The notes: generated from the letters alone by a model not told the origin. 64,000 nt of DNA from RXIX01 sp003989075 (GCA_029780415.1 JAKOYN010000147.1:1-64000); one strand, 5' to 3'. Counted from the first letter of the stretch, positions 54,924 through 64,000 are shown. Numbers and translations: made by a program.

Positions 54924-57002
54924 TCAGTGGATGACGGCATAATCCACTCCCGGTTGCGTGGCCTGATAGGCGCTTTCCTGCACAGTCGGCTGTGGATCGC
55001 GGATGGCCCGCAGTGACATGCGCACTGCGAAGAACGCCATTGCCACCACCAACAGCACGAACATGGCGGTGATGGTGCCGCACAGGTAGTTGTTGAACGC
55101 AACCCGCTCCATTTCCGCAATGGTCTTGGCCGGGGCCAGCACTGTGCCCGCCGCCGCGGCATTGCTGTATTTCTGGGCGATGGCGAAGAAGCCGACCGGC
55201 AGCCCGGCAAAGATCTTTTGCCAACCCGCGGTCAAGGTGCAGATCAACAACCAGGCGGTCGGCACCAGGGTGACCCAGATATAGCGCTGGCGCTTCATCT
55301 TGATCAGTACCGTGGTGCACAGCAGCAGGGCGATGCCGGCCAGCATCTGGTTACCGATGCCAAACAGTGGCCAGATGGTGTTGACGCCGCCGAGCGGATC
55401 GACCGTGCCCTGATAGACGAAATAGCCCCACATCGATACACACAGCAGGGTGGCGATGACATTCGCGCTCAGTGAGTTGGTGCGGCCGAGCGGCGCGTAC
55501 AGGTTGCCCAGCAGGTCCTGAATCATGAAGCGCCCGGCGCGGGTGCCGGCGTCGACGGCGGTGAGAATGAACAGTGCCTCGAACAGGATGGCGAAGTGAT
55601 ACCAGAAGGCCTGCAGGGCCTGTCCGCCCAGCGCCGCCGCCATGATCTGCGCCATGCCTACCGCCAGGGTCGGTGCGCCGCCGGCGCGGTTGAGAATGGT
55701 TTTCTCGCCGATATCCTGCGCGGTCTGGGTAATCATTTCGGGGGTGATCGCCCAACCCCACTGGCTGATGACCTGGGAGGCCTTTTCAGCGGTGTTGCCG
55801 ATGATCGCCGCCGGGCTGTTCATGGCGAAATAGATGCCCGGATCGAGGACGCAGGCAGCGACCAGGGCCATGATTGCGACGAAGGACTCCGTCAGCATGC
55901 CACCGTAGCCGATGAAGCGGGCGTGCGATTCACGCTCGATCAGCTTCGGGGTGGTGCCCGAGGAGATCAGGGCGTGGAAACCGGATACCGCGCCGCAGGC
56001 GATGGTAATGAACAGGAACGGAAACAGGGTACCGGAGAACACCGGGCCGCTGCCGTCGATGAAACGGGTGACCGCAGGCATCTTCAGGTCAGGGGCGACG
56101 ATGTAGATGCCAATTGCCAGCGCGGTGACCACGCCAATCTTGAGGAAGGTGGACAGGTAATCGCGCGGCGCCAGCAGCAGCCACACCGGCAGCATCGACG
56201 CTACCGCACCGTAAATGATGATCGCCCAAGCCAGTTGCGGCGCCGAGTAGGTGAACAGTGGGCCGAGGGTTGGATGGGCGGCGACATTCTGGCCAAAGCC
56301 AATCGCCAGCAGCAGCACGATCACGCCAAACGCCGAGGCTTCACCGATTTTTCCGGGGCGGATATGGCGCATGTAGATGCCCATGACCATGGCCAGCGGG
56401 ATAGTGATCGCAACGGTGAAGGTGCCCCAGGGGCTTTCACCGAGCGCTTTGACCACTACCAGACCCAGCGCGGCGAGGATGATGATCATGATGGCCAGGG
56501 CGCCGACCAGGGCGATGCCGCCGGCGACCGGACCCATTTCCATCTTGATCATTTCGCCCAGTGAGCGGCCATCGCGGCGCATCGAGCAGAACAGCACCAT
56601 GAAATCCTGCACCGCGCCGGCGACGATGACGCCGGCGAGGATCCAGATGGTGCCAGGCAGATAGCCCATCTGCGCGGCCAGCACCGGACCGACCAGCGGG
56701 CCGGCACCGGCGATAGCGGCGAAATGGTGGCCATAGAGCACCCACTTGTTGGTGGGTACGTAGTCGAGGCCATCATTGCGGCTGACTGCGGGGGTCATGC
56801 GCCCGTCGTCCAGGCGCAGGACGCGCTCGGCGATGAACTTGCTGTAGAAGCGATAGCCGATGAAGTAGATGCACAGCGCGGCGGTGACCAGCCACACTGC
56901 GCTGACAGTTTCGCCACGATTCAGGGCGACGGCGCTGAGGGCAAAAGCGCCGAGTACCGCCATCAGCATCCAGCCGATGTACGACAATAGTTTGTTATGC
57001 AT
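54924..57002 (-). CDS. cstA: CstA-family carbon starvation / pyruvate transporter
   Basis: Encodes 692 residues from ATG 57002 (AGGAG 11 nt upstream). About 16 membrane spans with the CstA blocks YRFYSKFIAERVLRLDD, THNGLDYVPTNKWVLYGHHFAAIAGAGPLVGPVLAAQ-like sequence, DFMVLFCSMRRDGRSLGEM and CGAVSGFHALISSGTTPK. It imports pyruvate or peptides when carbon is short. Together with ybdD it forms the usual two-gene unit. A 16-bp inverted repeat lies upstream (57117-57169). Confidence 0.95.
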   Translation of the reverse strand: MHNKLLSYIGWMLMAVLGAFALSAVALNRGETVSAVWLVTAALCIYFIGYRFYSKFIAERVLRLDDGRMTPAVSRNDGLDYVPTNKWVLYGHHFAAIAGAGPLVGPVLAAQMGYLPGTIWILAGVIVAGAVQDFMVLFCSMRRDGRSLGEMIKMEMGPVAGGIALVGALAIMIIILAALGLVVVKALGESPWGTFTVAITIPLAMVMGIYMRHIRPGKIGEASAFGVIVLLLAIGFGQNVAAHPTLGPLFTYSAPQLAWAIIIYGAVASMLPVWLLLAPRDYLSTFLKIGVVTALAIGIYIVAPDLKMPAVTRFIDGSGPVFSGTLFPFLFITIACGAVSGFHALISSGTTPKLIERESHARFIGYGGMLTESFVAIMALVAACVLDPGIYFAMNSPAAIIGNTAEKASQVISQWGWAITPEMITQTAQDIGEKTILNRAGGAPTLAVGMAQIMAAALGGQALQAFWYHFAILFEALFILTAVDAGTRAGRFMIQDLLGNLYAPLGRTNSLSANVIATLLCVSMWGYFVYQGTVDPLGGVNTIWPLFGIGNQMLAGIALLLCTTVLIKMKRQRYIWVTLVPTAWLLICTLTAGWQKIFAGLPVGFFAIAQKYSNAAAAGTVLAPAKTIAEMERVAFNNYLCGTITAMFVLLVVAMAFFAVRMSLRAIRDPQPTVQESAYQATQPGVDYAVIH

Positions 57003-57116
57003 GGAGGAATGATCTCCTGGGGTGCCATCCTGGCGACGGGATGGTGGAAATACCCCAAGCAATCCGGGGTCGGGTCCGGGAGAGTAAACGGGCTCTGGCC
57101 GGGGAGCGCTGGAGTG

Positions 57117-57169
57117 CCAGGTCCGGCCGGCGGTATGGCACATTGGAGTGCGCCGCCGGCCGGACCTGG
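57117..57169 (-). terminator. Perfect 16-bp inverted repeat between RND operon and cstA
   Basis: CCAGGTCCGGCCGGCG (57117-57132) and CGCCGGCCGGACCTGG (57154-57169) with a 21-nt loop. It begins 35 nt after the RND pump stop and lies 115 nt before the cstA ATG. It is the strongest hairpin in the window. It could end the RND transcript or act in the cstA leader; no T-run follows. Confidence 0.6.
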
Positions 57170-57203
57170 GGAAGGAGTATAGACCTGAAAGCCGAGTCGT
57201 TGA

Positions 57204-60200
57204 CTAGGTCATTGAACCGCTTGCCGGCTCCAGTTGCCTGCGGAACGCGGCGTAGTACAGCACCGGGATGAAGATCAGTGTCAGCAGGGTGGAGACCATG
57301 ATGCCGAAGATCAGCGAGATCGCCAGGCCGCGGAAAATCGGGTCATCGAGAATGAACAGCGCGCCGAGCATCGCCGCCAGCGCGGTGAGGATGATCGGCT
57401 TGGCGCGTACCGCACTGGAGCGGATCACCGCCTCCTGAAACGGTACGCCGCTGGCCACTTCCAGTTTGATGAAGTCCACCAGCAGGATCGAGTTGCGGAC
57501 GATGATCCCGGCCAGGGCGATCATGCCGATCATCGAGGTGGCGGTGAACTGGGCGTGCAGCAGGGCGTGGCCCGGCATCACACCGATGATGGTCAATGGG
57601 ATGGGCGCCATGATGATCAGCGGCACGAGGTAGGAGTGGAACTGCGCCACCACCAGCAGATAGATCAGGATCATGCCTACCCCGTAGGCAATACCCATGT
57701 CCCGGAAGGTTTCATAGGTGATCTGCCACTCGCCATCCCATTTCAGACTGTAGCTGTAGGGCTGATCCGGCTGGCGGATGAGGAACTGTTGCGGCGGCGC
57801 GCCGGCGATGGGCTGGTTCTGCAGGCGGCTGAAAATTTCGAACATGCCATACAGCGGGCTGTCCAGCGGTCCGGCCATATCGCCGAACACGAATACGACT
57901 GGCAATAAATCCTTGTGATAGATCGCGTTCTCGCGCTGGGTCGATTCCAGGTCCACCACTTCGGAGAGCGGCACCAGCGGGCCGGCCTGACTGCGGGTTT
58001 TCAGGGCCAGCACGCTGGCGGGACGGGCCTGATCGGCGGTGGGCAGTTGCAGGCGCAGCGGAATCGGGTACTTGGCGGTTGCGGAATGCAGGTAGCCGGC
58101 ATCCTCGCCGCGCAGAGCCGTGGCGAGATCGGCGGCCACCGCCTGCTGCGAAACGCCCAGCAGCGCCGCCTTGACCCGGTCAACGTGGGCAATCAGGCGC
58201 TCGGCAGGCGCCTCGATGGTGTCGTCGATATCAATGATGTTCTGGGTCTGGGTGAAGACCGCGCGCACCGTCTGGGCCGCGGCGATCTGCCCGGCATAGT
58301 CGGGTCCGTACACTTCGGCGACCAGCGGTGACATCACCGGCGGTCCGGGCGGCACTTCCACGATCTTGACGTTGGCATTGTAGCGCTGACCGATCGCCTG
58401 CAGCGGGCCGCGCACGCTCAGGGCGATATCGTGGCTCTTGCGCTGGCGGTGCTTTCTATCGACCAGATTGACCTGCAGATCGCCGACATTGGCACCCGCG
58501 CGCAGGTAGTACTGGCGGACCAGACCGTTGAAATTGATCGGCGCGGCGGTACCGGCATAGGCCTGATAATCGGTGACTTCCGCGACTGTACCCAGATAGC
58601 GGCCCAGTTCGCCGAGCACGCGCGTGGTCTGTTCCAGGGTGCTGCCTTCGGGCATGTCAACGATGACCTGGAATTCCGACTTGTTGTCGAAAGGCAGCAT
58701 CTTCAGCACCACGAGTTGGACATAGGCCAGGCTGACCGAGCCGCCGATCAGCAGCAGCACGCCGATCCCCAGCGCCCAGCGCAACGGCCGGCCCTGGCGT
58801 CCGCGCAGGAATGGGCCCACCACGCGACGGAACAGGCGGTGGGCGAAATCGTCCGTGCTGTTTTCCGTTTCCGGGTGCGCGACAGCGGCCGATGCAGGCG
58901 GATGTTTTTCCACCACGCTGCGCAGCACCTTGTAAGTCAGCCACGGCGTGAATACGAAGGCCACCGCCAGCGAAATCAGCATGCCCAGGCTGGAATTGAT
59001 CGGGATCGGGCTCATGTACGGCCCCATCAGCCCGGAGACGAAGGCCATGGGCAGCAGCGCGGCAATCACGGTGAAGGTGGCCAGAATGGTTGGGCCGCCG
59101 ACCTCGTCCACCGCCAGCGGAATCGCCTCGACCAGCGAACACCGGCCAAGATGGATGTGGCGGTGAATATTTTCCACCACTACGATGGCGTCATCGACCA
59201 GGATGCCGATCGAGAAGATCAGCGCGAACAGCGATACCCGGTTCAGGGTAAAGCCCCAGGCCCAGGAGGCAAACAGGGTAATGGTCAGGGTCAGGATCAC
59301 CGCCGCGCCAACGATCAGCGCCTCGCGCCAGCCCAGGGCGATCAGTACCAGGCCGATCACCAGCGCGGTGGCGAAGATCAGCTTGGTGATCAGGGTCATG
59401 GCCTTGTCATTGGCGGTGACGCCGTAGTTGCGGGTGACGGTGACGTGGATGCCGGCCGGGATCACCGTCCCTTGCAACTGCTCGATCCGGGTCAGCACCT
59501 GATCGGCGATCTGCACCGCGTTCTCGCCCGGCTTCTTGGCGATGGCCAGGGTCACAGCGGGAAATTCCCCCTGGGCCTGGATGCCATGGGTGGCCGCTGC
59601 GGGCCCGGTGCCCAGCCAGACATAGCGCTGTGGGGTATCGGGTCCAAACGTGACCGTGGCGACATCCGCCAGATACACCGGCGTGCCCTGGTGCAGGCCG
59701 ATCACCAGCGTACCTACATCCTCGGGCCGGACCAGAAAGCTGCCGGCCTGCAGTGGAATCTCGCGGTTGTCGCCGACCAGAGCGCCAGCGTCGGCCGAGG
59801 CATTGGCCGCCTGCAGGGCGTTACGCAGATCGCTCAGCGCCAGCCCATAGCCGGACAGCCGGGCGGGATCGAAACGCACCTGCACCACCCGGTCCGGTGC
59901 GCCGACGGTGTAGATATCGCGGGTACCGGGCACACGCTTGAGCTCGGTTTCCAGCGTGTGGGCGACACGCGCCAGATCATCGGCGCTGCGTTGCGCATCC
60001 TCGGTCCACAGGGTCAGGCTGACGATCGGGACATCGTCGATGCCCTTGGGCTTAACGATCGGTTGCCCGACACCGAGCCTGACCGGCAGCCAGTCGGCAT
60101 TGGAATAGAGCTTGTTATACAGGCGGACGATGGCATCGGTGCGCGGCTCGCCGACCTTGAATTGCACGGTCAGCACCGCCATGCCGGGCCGCGAGACTGA

Positions 60201-60476
60201 ATAAACGTGTTCAATACCCTCGATCTCGGCCAGGATCTGCTCGGCGGGAGTGCTGACTAGCCGTTCCACTTCCTGGGCACTGGCGCCGGGGAAGGGGATA
60301 AAGACGTTGGCGAAGGTGACGTTGATTTGCGGCTCTTCCTCGCGCGGCGTCACCAGCACCGCGAACAGGCCCATCAGCAGCCCGACCAGGGCCAGCAGCG
60401 GCGTGATCTCGCTGCGCAGGAATTTTCTGGCGATAGCCCCGGACAGGCCAAGGCGCGGTTCGGTGGCCTCATTCAT
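57204..60476 (-). CDS. RND-family efflux pump inner-membrane transporter
   Basis: Encodes 1090 residues, 12 spans in the RND layout with two large periplasmic loops. Motifs: FIPFPGASAQEVERLVSTPAE near the start, the proton-relay region LIFSIGILVDDAIVVVENIHRH with the Asp pair, ALLPMAFVSGLMGPYMSPIPI and the second-half GMIALAGIIVRNSILLVDFIK. It exports small molecules using the proton gradient. The closest match is the HAE/AcrB group. It lies 1 nt after the adaptor gene. No outer-membrane channel gene is present. Confidence 0.92.
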   Translation of the reverse strand: MNEATEPRLGLSGAIARKFLRSEITPLLALVGLLMGLFAVLVTPREEEPQINVTFANVFIPFPGASAQEVERLVSTPAEQILAEIEGIEHVYSVSRPGMAVLTVQFKVGEPRTDAIVRLYNKLYSNADWLPVRLGVGQPIVKPKGIDDVPIVSLTLWTEDAQRSADDLARVAHTLETELKRVPGTRDIYTVGAPDRVVQVRFDPARLSGYGLALSDLRNALQAANASADAGALVGDNREIPLQAGSFLVRPEDVGTLVIGLHQGTPVYLADVATVTFGPDTPQRYVWLGTGPAAATHGIQAQGEFPAVTLAIAKKPGENAVQIADQVLTRIEQLQGTVIPAGIHVTVTRNYGVTANDKAMTLITKLIFATALVIGLVLIALGWREALIVGAAVILTLTITLFASWAWGFTLNRVSLFALIFSIGILVDDAIVVVENIHRHIHLGRCSLVEAIPLAVDEVGGPTILATFTVIAALLPMAFVSGLMGPYMSPIPINSSLGMLISLAVAFVFTPWLTYKVLRSVVEKHPPASAAVAHPETENSTDDFAHRLFRRVVGPFLRGRQGRPLRWALGIGVLLLIGGSVSLAYVQLVVLKMLPFDNKSEFQVIVDMPEGSTLEQTTRVLGELGRYLGTVAEVTDYQAYAGTAAPINFNGLVRQYYLRAGANVGDLQVNLVDRKHRQRKSHDIALSVRGPLQAIGQRYNANVKIVEVPPGPPVMSPLVAEVYGPDYAGQIAAAQTVRAVFTQTQNIIDIDDTIEAPAERLIAHVDRVKAALLGVSQQAVAADLATALRGEDAGYLHSATAKYPIPLRLQLPTADQARPASVLALKTRSQAGPLVPLSEVVDLESTQRENAIYHKDLLPVVFVFGDMAGPLDSPLYGMFEIFSRLQNQPIAGAPPQQFLIRQPDQPYSYSLKWDGEWQITYETFRDMGIAYGVGMILIYLLVVAQFHSYLVPLIIMAPIPLTIIGVMPGHALLHAQFTATSMIGMIALAGIIVRNSILLVDFIKLEVASGVPFQEAVIRSSAVRAKPIILTALAAMLGALFILDDPIFRGLAISLIFGIMVSTLLTLIFIPVLYYAAFRRQLEPASGSMT

Positions 60477-60477
60477 A

Positions 60478-61533
60478 TTAATTCTCCGCCGTAGTCCGCT
60501 GCTGCTGATTTTTCAGATAAATACCCGCCTGAACCGGGTCCAGCGCTACGCTTTCGCCAGCTTCCAGCCCGGCGAGGATTTCCACCGTCTCGCCCTCGGC
60601 GCGGCCAGGTCGCACCTGGCGCAGGCTGACCGCGCCATCCCTGACGACATACACGGCGCTGACTTCGCCGCGCTGGGCAAGTGCGGTGCGTGGTATGGTC
60701 AGGCGTTGGGTCGTGCCGACCTGAAAGGCGGTCTTGACGAACATGCCCGGATACAGGCCTCCGGTCTTGGGTGGCAGGTACAGGCGCACCTTGAACACGT
60801 TGCTTTTCGGGTCGGCGTAGGGGAAGAAGGTCAGCTTGGTGGCGTTGATACTGGCGTCGTCATTGGGCAGCAGCACCCGCGCCTGCTTGTGCTGGCGCAC
60901 CGGCACGATCAGCCGCTGCGGCACATTGGCCACCACGCGCAGTTCGTCGAGGGAAAAGCCGGTCATCAGCGGCGTGCCGGGCTGGACGCCTTCACCCAGA
61001 TCGACATGGCGTTCCAGGACAATGCCGCTATAGGGCGCGACGATGGTGGTATAGCCAAGCGATTCACGGGCCTGGGCGACACTGGCCTGAGCGGCATCGA
61101 GCCGGGCCTGAGCGGCATCGAGGGCGGCGGTCGCGCCATCCATCTGCGCTTTGGAGACCAGTTGCCGCTCGAAAATCCCCTTGATCCGGTTATATTCGGA
61201 CTGGGCCTCGATCTGCCGGGCCTGGGCTTCGCGCAGATTGGCCTGGGCCTGTTCCAGACCGGCGCGCTGTTCAATATTACGGATGCGGACAATGGCCGTG
61301 CCCTGGGCCACGAAGTCATTGACGTCGACCAGAATGGCCTCGACGCGGCCGGCGGTCTGGGCGGAAACCGTGCTCTGGTTGACGGCCTCGACCACGCCGT
61401 CGAGTACCTGCTCTTCGGGCAGGGTTTGCAGTTGAACTGTAGCGACCGTGAAGGGTAATTCGGCAGCGGTGAGGAATGCTGGCACGGCGGTGAGCAGGCA
61501 TCCTAATAAGAGCGAGCGGGGCAGCATGGACAT
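60478..61533 (-). CDS. RND efflux periplasmic adaptor (membrane fusion protein)
   Basis: Encodes 351 residues from ATG 61533 (an in-frame TTG at 61548 is less likely). A signal peptide (about 1-24) is followed by the barrel-sandwich and coiled-coil hairpin (LEQAQANLREAQARQIEAQSEYNRI) and beta-barrel parts with ERHVDLGEGVQPGTPL and TIVAPYSGIVLE. It bridges the RND pump to an outer-membrane channel. It carries no lipobox. Promoter and operator are described at 61567-61595. Confidence 0.92.
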   Translation of the reverse strand: MSMLPRSLLLGCLLTAVPAFLTAAELPFTVATVQLQTLPEEQVLDGVVEAVNQSTVSAQTAGRVEAILVDVNDFVAQGTAIVRIRNIEQRAGLEQAQANLREAQARQIEAQSEYNRIKGIFERQLVSKAQMDGATAALDAAQARLDAAQASVAQARESLGYTTIVAPYSGIVLERHVDLGEGVQPGTPLMTGFSLDELRVVANVPQRLIVPVRQHKQARVLLPNDDASINATKLTFFPYADPKSNVFKVRLYLPPKTGGLYPGMFVKTAFQVGTTQRLTIPRTALAQRGEVSAVYVVRDGAVSLRQVRPGRAEGETVEILAGLEAGESVALDPVQAGIYLKNQQQRTTAEN

Positions 61534-61566
61534 GGCGATTTCTCTCAAACCTGAGCGATGCCGGAT

Positions 61567-61595
61567 TGTATATTAGAAAAGACTAATGTTTTCAA
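61567..61595 (-). promoter_or_regulatory. Promoter of RND efflux operon with operator in the spacer
   Basis: Minus strand: TTGAAA (61595-61590), a 17-nt spacer, then TATACA (61572-61567). The spacer is almost filled by the palindrome ATTAG-N6-CTAAT (61572-61587). Transcription would start near 61560, giving a leader of about 27 nt to the adaptor ATG. Spacing is ideal. The placement of the palindrome suggests a repressor that blocks RNA polymerase. Confidence 0.65.
61572..61587. promoter_or_regulatory. Palindromic operator ATTAG-N6-CTAAT
   Basis: A perfect 5-bp inverted repeat with a 6-nt AT-rich spacer (AAAAGA), centred between the -35 and -10 boxes of the RND promoter. This fits a TetR-, MarR- or ArsR-type dimer. 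No such regulator gene lies in the window. Confidence 0.55.
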
Positions 61596-61715
61596 GCTGC
61601 GCTTGCAGGGTGAAGCGTAGATTATCGACTGGCCTGAAATCTGCGGAAAGCTGGAACCCTTGGAAAAAATTGGCGTTATGCTTGCTCGACCCTTGCACTG
61701 CTAAAGGAATCTCCT

Positions 61716-63470
61716 ATGCAGCACACGATTGACCCGCATCGGCAGTGGATGACGACGACTTTGGTCATGGGTTTATGCGCGTTATTGCCTTGGCTGGGAG
61801 GTTGTCGCGATGATCAGGGAGGTCATGCCGAGGTCAGCGGCGCTGTGGCCGCCGGCGTCGTGAGCGGCGCGGCGGTGGCGTCTTTCGCGGTCGCGAACGG
61901 GCAAGTGGCCGAGACGCCGTTTGCGACTGCGGTTACCGATACGGCGGGCCGCTACCGGCTGAGTGTTCCAGAAACCGGGCCTTTCGTGGTAGAGGCGCGG
62001 GGCGGTGGTTATCAGGACGCAGCGACGGGCGCGAGCCGTGCTCTGGAGATTCCGCTGCGGTCGGCGGCAACTACTGTGCAATCACCACTGAATATCACCC
62101 CGTTTTCGGAAGCGGCGGTGCGCCATGCGGCGCGGCGCAATGATTGGAGCGAAGCAAGTATCAAGCAGGGGCGGCGTCTGGCGACGCATTACCTGCTGGG
62201 GGTCGATCCCTTAACCACGATGCCGCTGGATCCTGCGAATGCCCAGGCGATGGCAACCGCAAGCGACCTGGAAACCGTGCTGGCGGTAGCGCTGGGCACG
62301 CTTTCGCAGGAAGTCGCGGACCGCAGTGGAGCCACGCTGGAGACCGTGGTGGAACAAATCACCGATGGCATGGCTACCGGGGGTACGTGGCTGGCTTCGC
62401 ATGGCGGGGGTTACGTTGAAGATCAGAGTCACCCGAACCGCCTGCCCACGAACCGGTTTCCGCCTGATGTGGGCGAGGGCTTCGTTCCGGCGTTTGGCCA
62501 TTTCGTGAGCGGCGACCGCAATGCCAGTGGCGTGCATCATGCGGATCATCTGATTTTCGCGTCGGCGCGAATTCAGGGAGGAAGTTGCGACAGCACGCTG
62601 ACCGGCGATTTCGCCAGCCGTGACGCCTTGCCCGAATCCACCGCGCCGGATTGGCAAACCACCGCCACGGCGGGAACGTGGGGACCGCGCGCCGCACCCC
62701 TGCCGGTTGTCAACGTTCCCACGGTCTGTGATGCGCTGTCCTGGCGCCAGCAGCGCGTGTTGGCGGTGATCGATAAATACGTCAATTTGGATTTGAATTA
62801 CTGTCATCACCATATTCCCGGCTGGTTGCCTCCGGATGACTCCGATCAACCCCACCCCAAATTCCGGGTCTCGACGGGCGAGAATATGACCTGCACCGCC
62901 AACCGCACGGATGCCAGCGGCAATATCGTGTGGCAGGGCGTGGATTGCTCCGACTTTACCTCGTGGGTGTACAACTATGCGTTTGGTATTCCTGCGGGAG
63001 GCGCGGTCATGCCGACGGGTATTGGTCAGCAGGCGTGCGATCTGGGCGTGGCGCCCGGCGTGGCATTGGATTACAACCGGACCAATATCGCTGAGGTCAT
63101 CGCCGCCGGGAAGCTGCAACCTGGCGATTTGCTGTACATCATGGGCGGCGGGACCAGCGTGCAGATTACCCATGTCATTCTGTGGACCGGCCAGCAAGTG
63201 GGCGTCAATTTCGATCAAAGCCGGCTGGCGCCTGATGCCGCCAGTTATGTTGGGTCCGGTCAGTCGCTGGAGGGCGCCTGGGTGATCGCGGACAGTCATT
63301 ATGCCGGTCCCGCTTACCGGCCATTTCTGGGCTGGTATCAGGCCAGTATTTCGCATGTGCGCCGGGTAATCGGCGCCAGCCAGGCCCCCGCCAGTGATGT
63401 GCTGGATATTACGGATCCCACCAAATTCAACTTTATCCAGCCGAATACCTGCTCCCGGGTGGGATTCTAG
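61716..63470 (+). CDS. Lipoprotein with NlpC/P60-like cysteine-peptidase domain
   Basis: Encodes 584 residues. A signal ends in LPWLGGC (lipid Cys), so it is likely anchored to a membrane. Residues about 35-115 look like a carboxypeptidase-regulatory-like beta domain (AVTDTAGRYRLSVPETGPFVVEA). The C-terminal third has GVDCSDFTSWVYNYAFG (catalytic-type Cys), AGKLQPGDLLYIMG and ITHVILWTG (His), the NlpC/P60 triad pattern. It probably cleaves peptidoglycan peptides or a related amide. The middle is unfamiliar. An AAAGGAATC site precedes the ATG. Confidence 0.78.
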   Translation: MQHTIDPHRQWMTTTLVMGLCALLPWLGGCRDDQGGHAEVSGAVAAGVVSGAAVASFAVANGQVAETPFATAVTDTAGRYRLSVPETGPFVVEARGGGYQDAATGASRALEIPLRSAATTVQSPLNITPFSEAAVRHAARRNDWSEASIKQGRRLATHYLLGVDPLTTMPLDPANAQAMATASDLETVLAVALGTLSQEVADRSGATLETVVEQITDGMATGGTWLASHGGGYVEDQSHPNRLPTNRFPPDVGEGFVPAFGHFVSGDRNASGVHHADHLIFASARIQGGSCDSTLTGDFASRDALPESTAPDWQTTATAGTWGPRAAPLPVVNVPTVCDALSWRQQRVLAVIDKYVNLDLNYCHHHIPGWLPPDDSDQPHPKFRVSTGENMTCTANRTDASGNIVWQGVDCSDFTSWVYNYAFGIPAGGAVMPTGIGQQACDLGVAPGVALDYNRTNIAEVIAAGKLQPGDLLYIMGGGTSVQITHVILWTGQQVGVNFDQSRLAPDAASYVGSGQSLEGAWVIADSHYAGPAYRPFLGWYQASISHVRRVIGASQAPASDVLDITDPTKFNFIQPNTCSRVGF

Positions 63471-63486
63471 CAAGAGGCTAAAATCT

Positions 63487-63514
63487 CCGGATCGGCAGGA
63501 TCGGGCCGATCCGG
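63487..63514 (+). terminator. Stem-loop after the NlpC/P60 lipoprotein gene
   Basis: CCGGATCGGC (63487-63496) and GCCGATCCGG (63505-63514) form a perfect 10-bp stem with an 8-nt loop, 16 nt past the stop. No T-run. Confidence 0.6.
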
Positions 63515-63607
63515 GACCCGGCGTGATCGAGGTTACCGGGCTGAGGCCGACGTCTGTGGCTGAACCTGGCTGCAATCCCGGGTGACCGTGGCGGGGTATG
63601 AACTGGT

Positions 63608-64000
63608 CTAGCCGGAACCCAGAACCCCATTGAAGTCGAAGCACCATGCTTCGTCCACGTATTGCCAGGTTTCAGACTGCGCCTGAGCGTTGAAGGTTAC
63701 GTCCATGGTCGTAGGCGGACGACCACCGAGCCGTTGCTCGTCGCCAAAACGCCAGGCGTAGACGGGCCACATCTGCAGTTGAGCCTTGTTTAAGGTATTA
63801 AAAGCCCAGTTGCAGTCGCCAGTAACTGCGTGGCAATTTTCTACGTAAGCGTAGGTTGGTGACCAGTCGGTATAGGATAGCCCAGGGTTAGGATTGACAG
63901 GAGCCGGTTGCGGATTTTGACTGCTCCATGTCCATTGTTGAGTGTTATCCTGACTGTTGTTAATAGTTGCCCAGTCGGTGATATCCACAGTTGTGGAAGT
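63608..64000 (-). CDS. C-terminal part of a hypothetical protein, cut by the right edge
   Basis: The frame is open from the right edge to the stop at 63608, so about 130 C-terminal residues are visible and the true start lies outside. They are rich in Trp, Asn, Gln, Thr and Pro (QQWTWSSQNPQPAPVNPNPG), with three Cys, which suggests a secreted or surface beta-rich protein. Base composition is more AT-rich than its neighbours. No family recognised. An in-frame GTG at 63988 is probably not the start. Confidence 0.6.
   Translation of the reverse strand, partial: TSTTVDITDWATINNSQDNTQQWTWSSQNPQPAPVNPNPGLSYTDWSPTYAYVENCHAVTGDCNWAFNTLNKAQLQMWPVYAWRFGDEQRLGGRPPTTMDVTFNAQAQSETWQYVDEAWCFDFNGVLGSG

Noticed and set aside
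58431..60200. A 589-codon plus-strand frame opposite the RND pump gene
   Set aside because: Antisense shadow of a conserved gene; its product has no recognisable motif.

Overview
The window reads as a chromosome segment of a high-GC, metabolically versatile gammaproteobacterium. Coding density is high and the genes are mostly ordinary housekeeping and accessory genes of the Proteobacteria: a DUF1820 protein, a BPSS1780-type membrane protein, TrkH, LrgAB, CstA-YbdD, UppP, CobA, NudC, a lipocalin and AqpZ. Vitamin B6 synthesis is by PdxS/PdxT, and a Na+-pump beta subunit (OadB) is present. A relative of the Competibacteraceae would fit, but that is inference; no rRNA or other marker gene lies in the window.

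Layout. 1-9060 (minus strand) is the most distinctive region: two very large adjacent genes, an SF2 helicase with a DUF1998-type C-terminus (cut by the left edge) and an 1122-residue partner. I read them as the two-gene anti-phage system Druantia type III (DruH, DruE). An AT-rich spacer (9061-9351) separates it from the housekeeping genes. 9.3-18 kb holds membrane, PilZ and PEBP proteins, the K+ transporter TrkH, an OadG-like/OadB pair without an alpha subunit, and a KdpE/short-KdpD two-component pair without kdpFABC. 18.1-22.3 kb is a plus-strand run: acyl-CoA ligase, NudC, HD hydrolase, cyclase-FHA protein. 22.4-28.3 kb is a minus-strand set for amino acids: a polar amino-acid ABC transporter whose permease carries an extra extracytoplasmic insert, a 51-residue zinc-ribbon protein, an ArgD-type aminotransferase and an aldehyde dehydrogenase. 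28.6-35.6 kb has DUF1820, a small membrane protein, a glycosyltransferase, a DUF1015 protein and an EF-G paralogue.

35.9-40.4 kb is a six-gene minus-strand cluster (FtsX/LolC-like permease, LolD-like ATPase, Cys-containing membrane protein, TlpA-like lipoprotein, Tat-exported NosL, NosL). It looks like a periplasmic copper or cofactor delivery system without nosZ. 40.5-51.5 kb contains a lipocalin, NamZ, CbiX, a small protein with caspase-fold (clan CD) signatures, AqpZ, a PdxA-family dehydrogenase divergent from pdxST, LrgAB, CobA and UppP. 51.5-61.5 kb has DUF599, GGDEF and AhpD-like proteins, CstA-YbdD, and an RND efflux pair. The RND promoter has a palindrome placed exactly between its -35 and -10 boxes. 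The right end has an NlpC/P60-like lipoprotein and a gene cut by the window edge.

Many gene ends, above all convergent ones, carry long perfect inverted repeats without a T-run. These are probably the local style of transcription terminator. I saw no tRNA, rRNA, CRISPR array, insertion sequence or origin.
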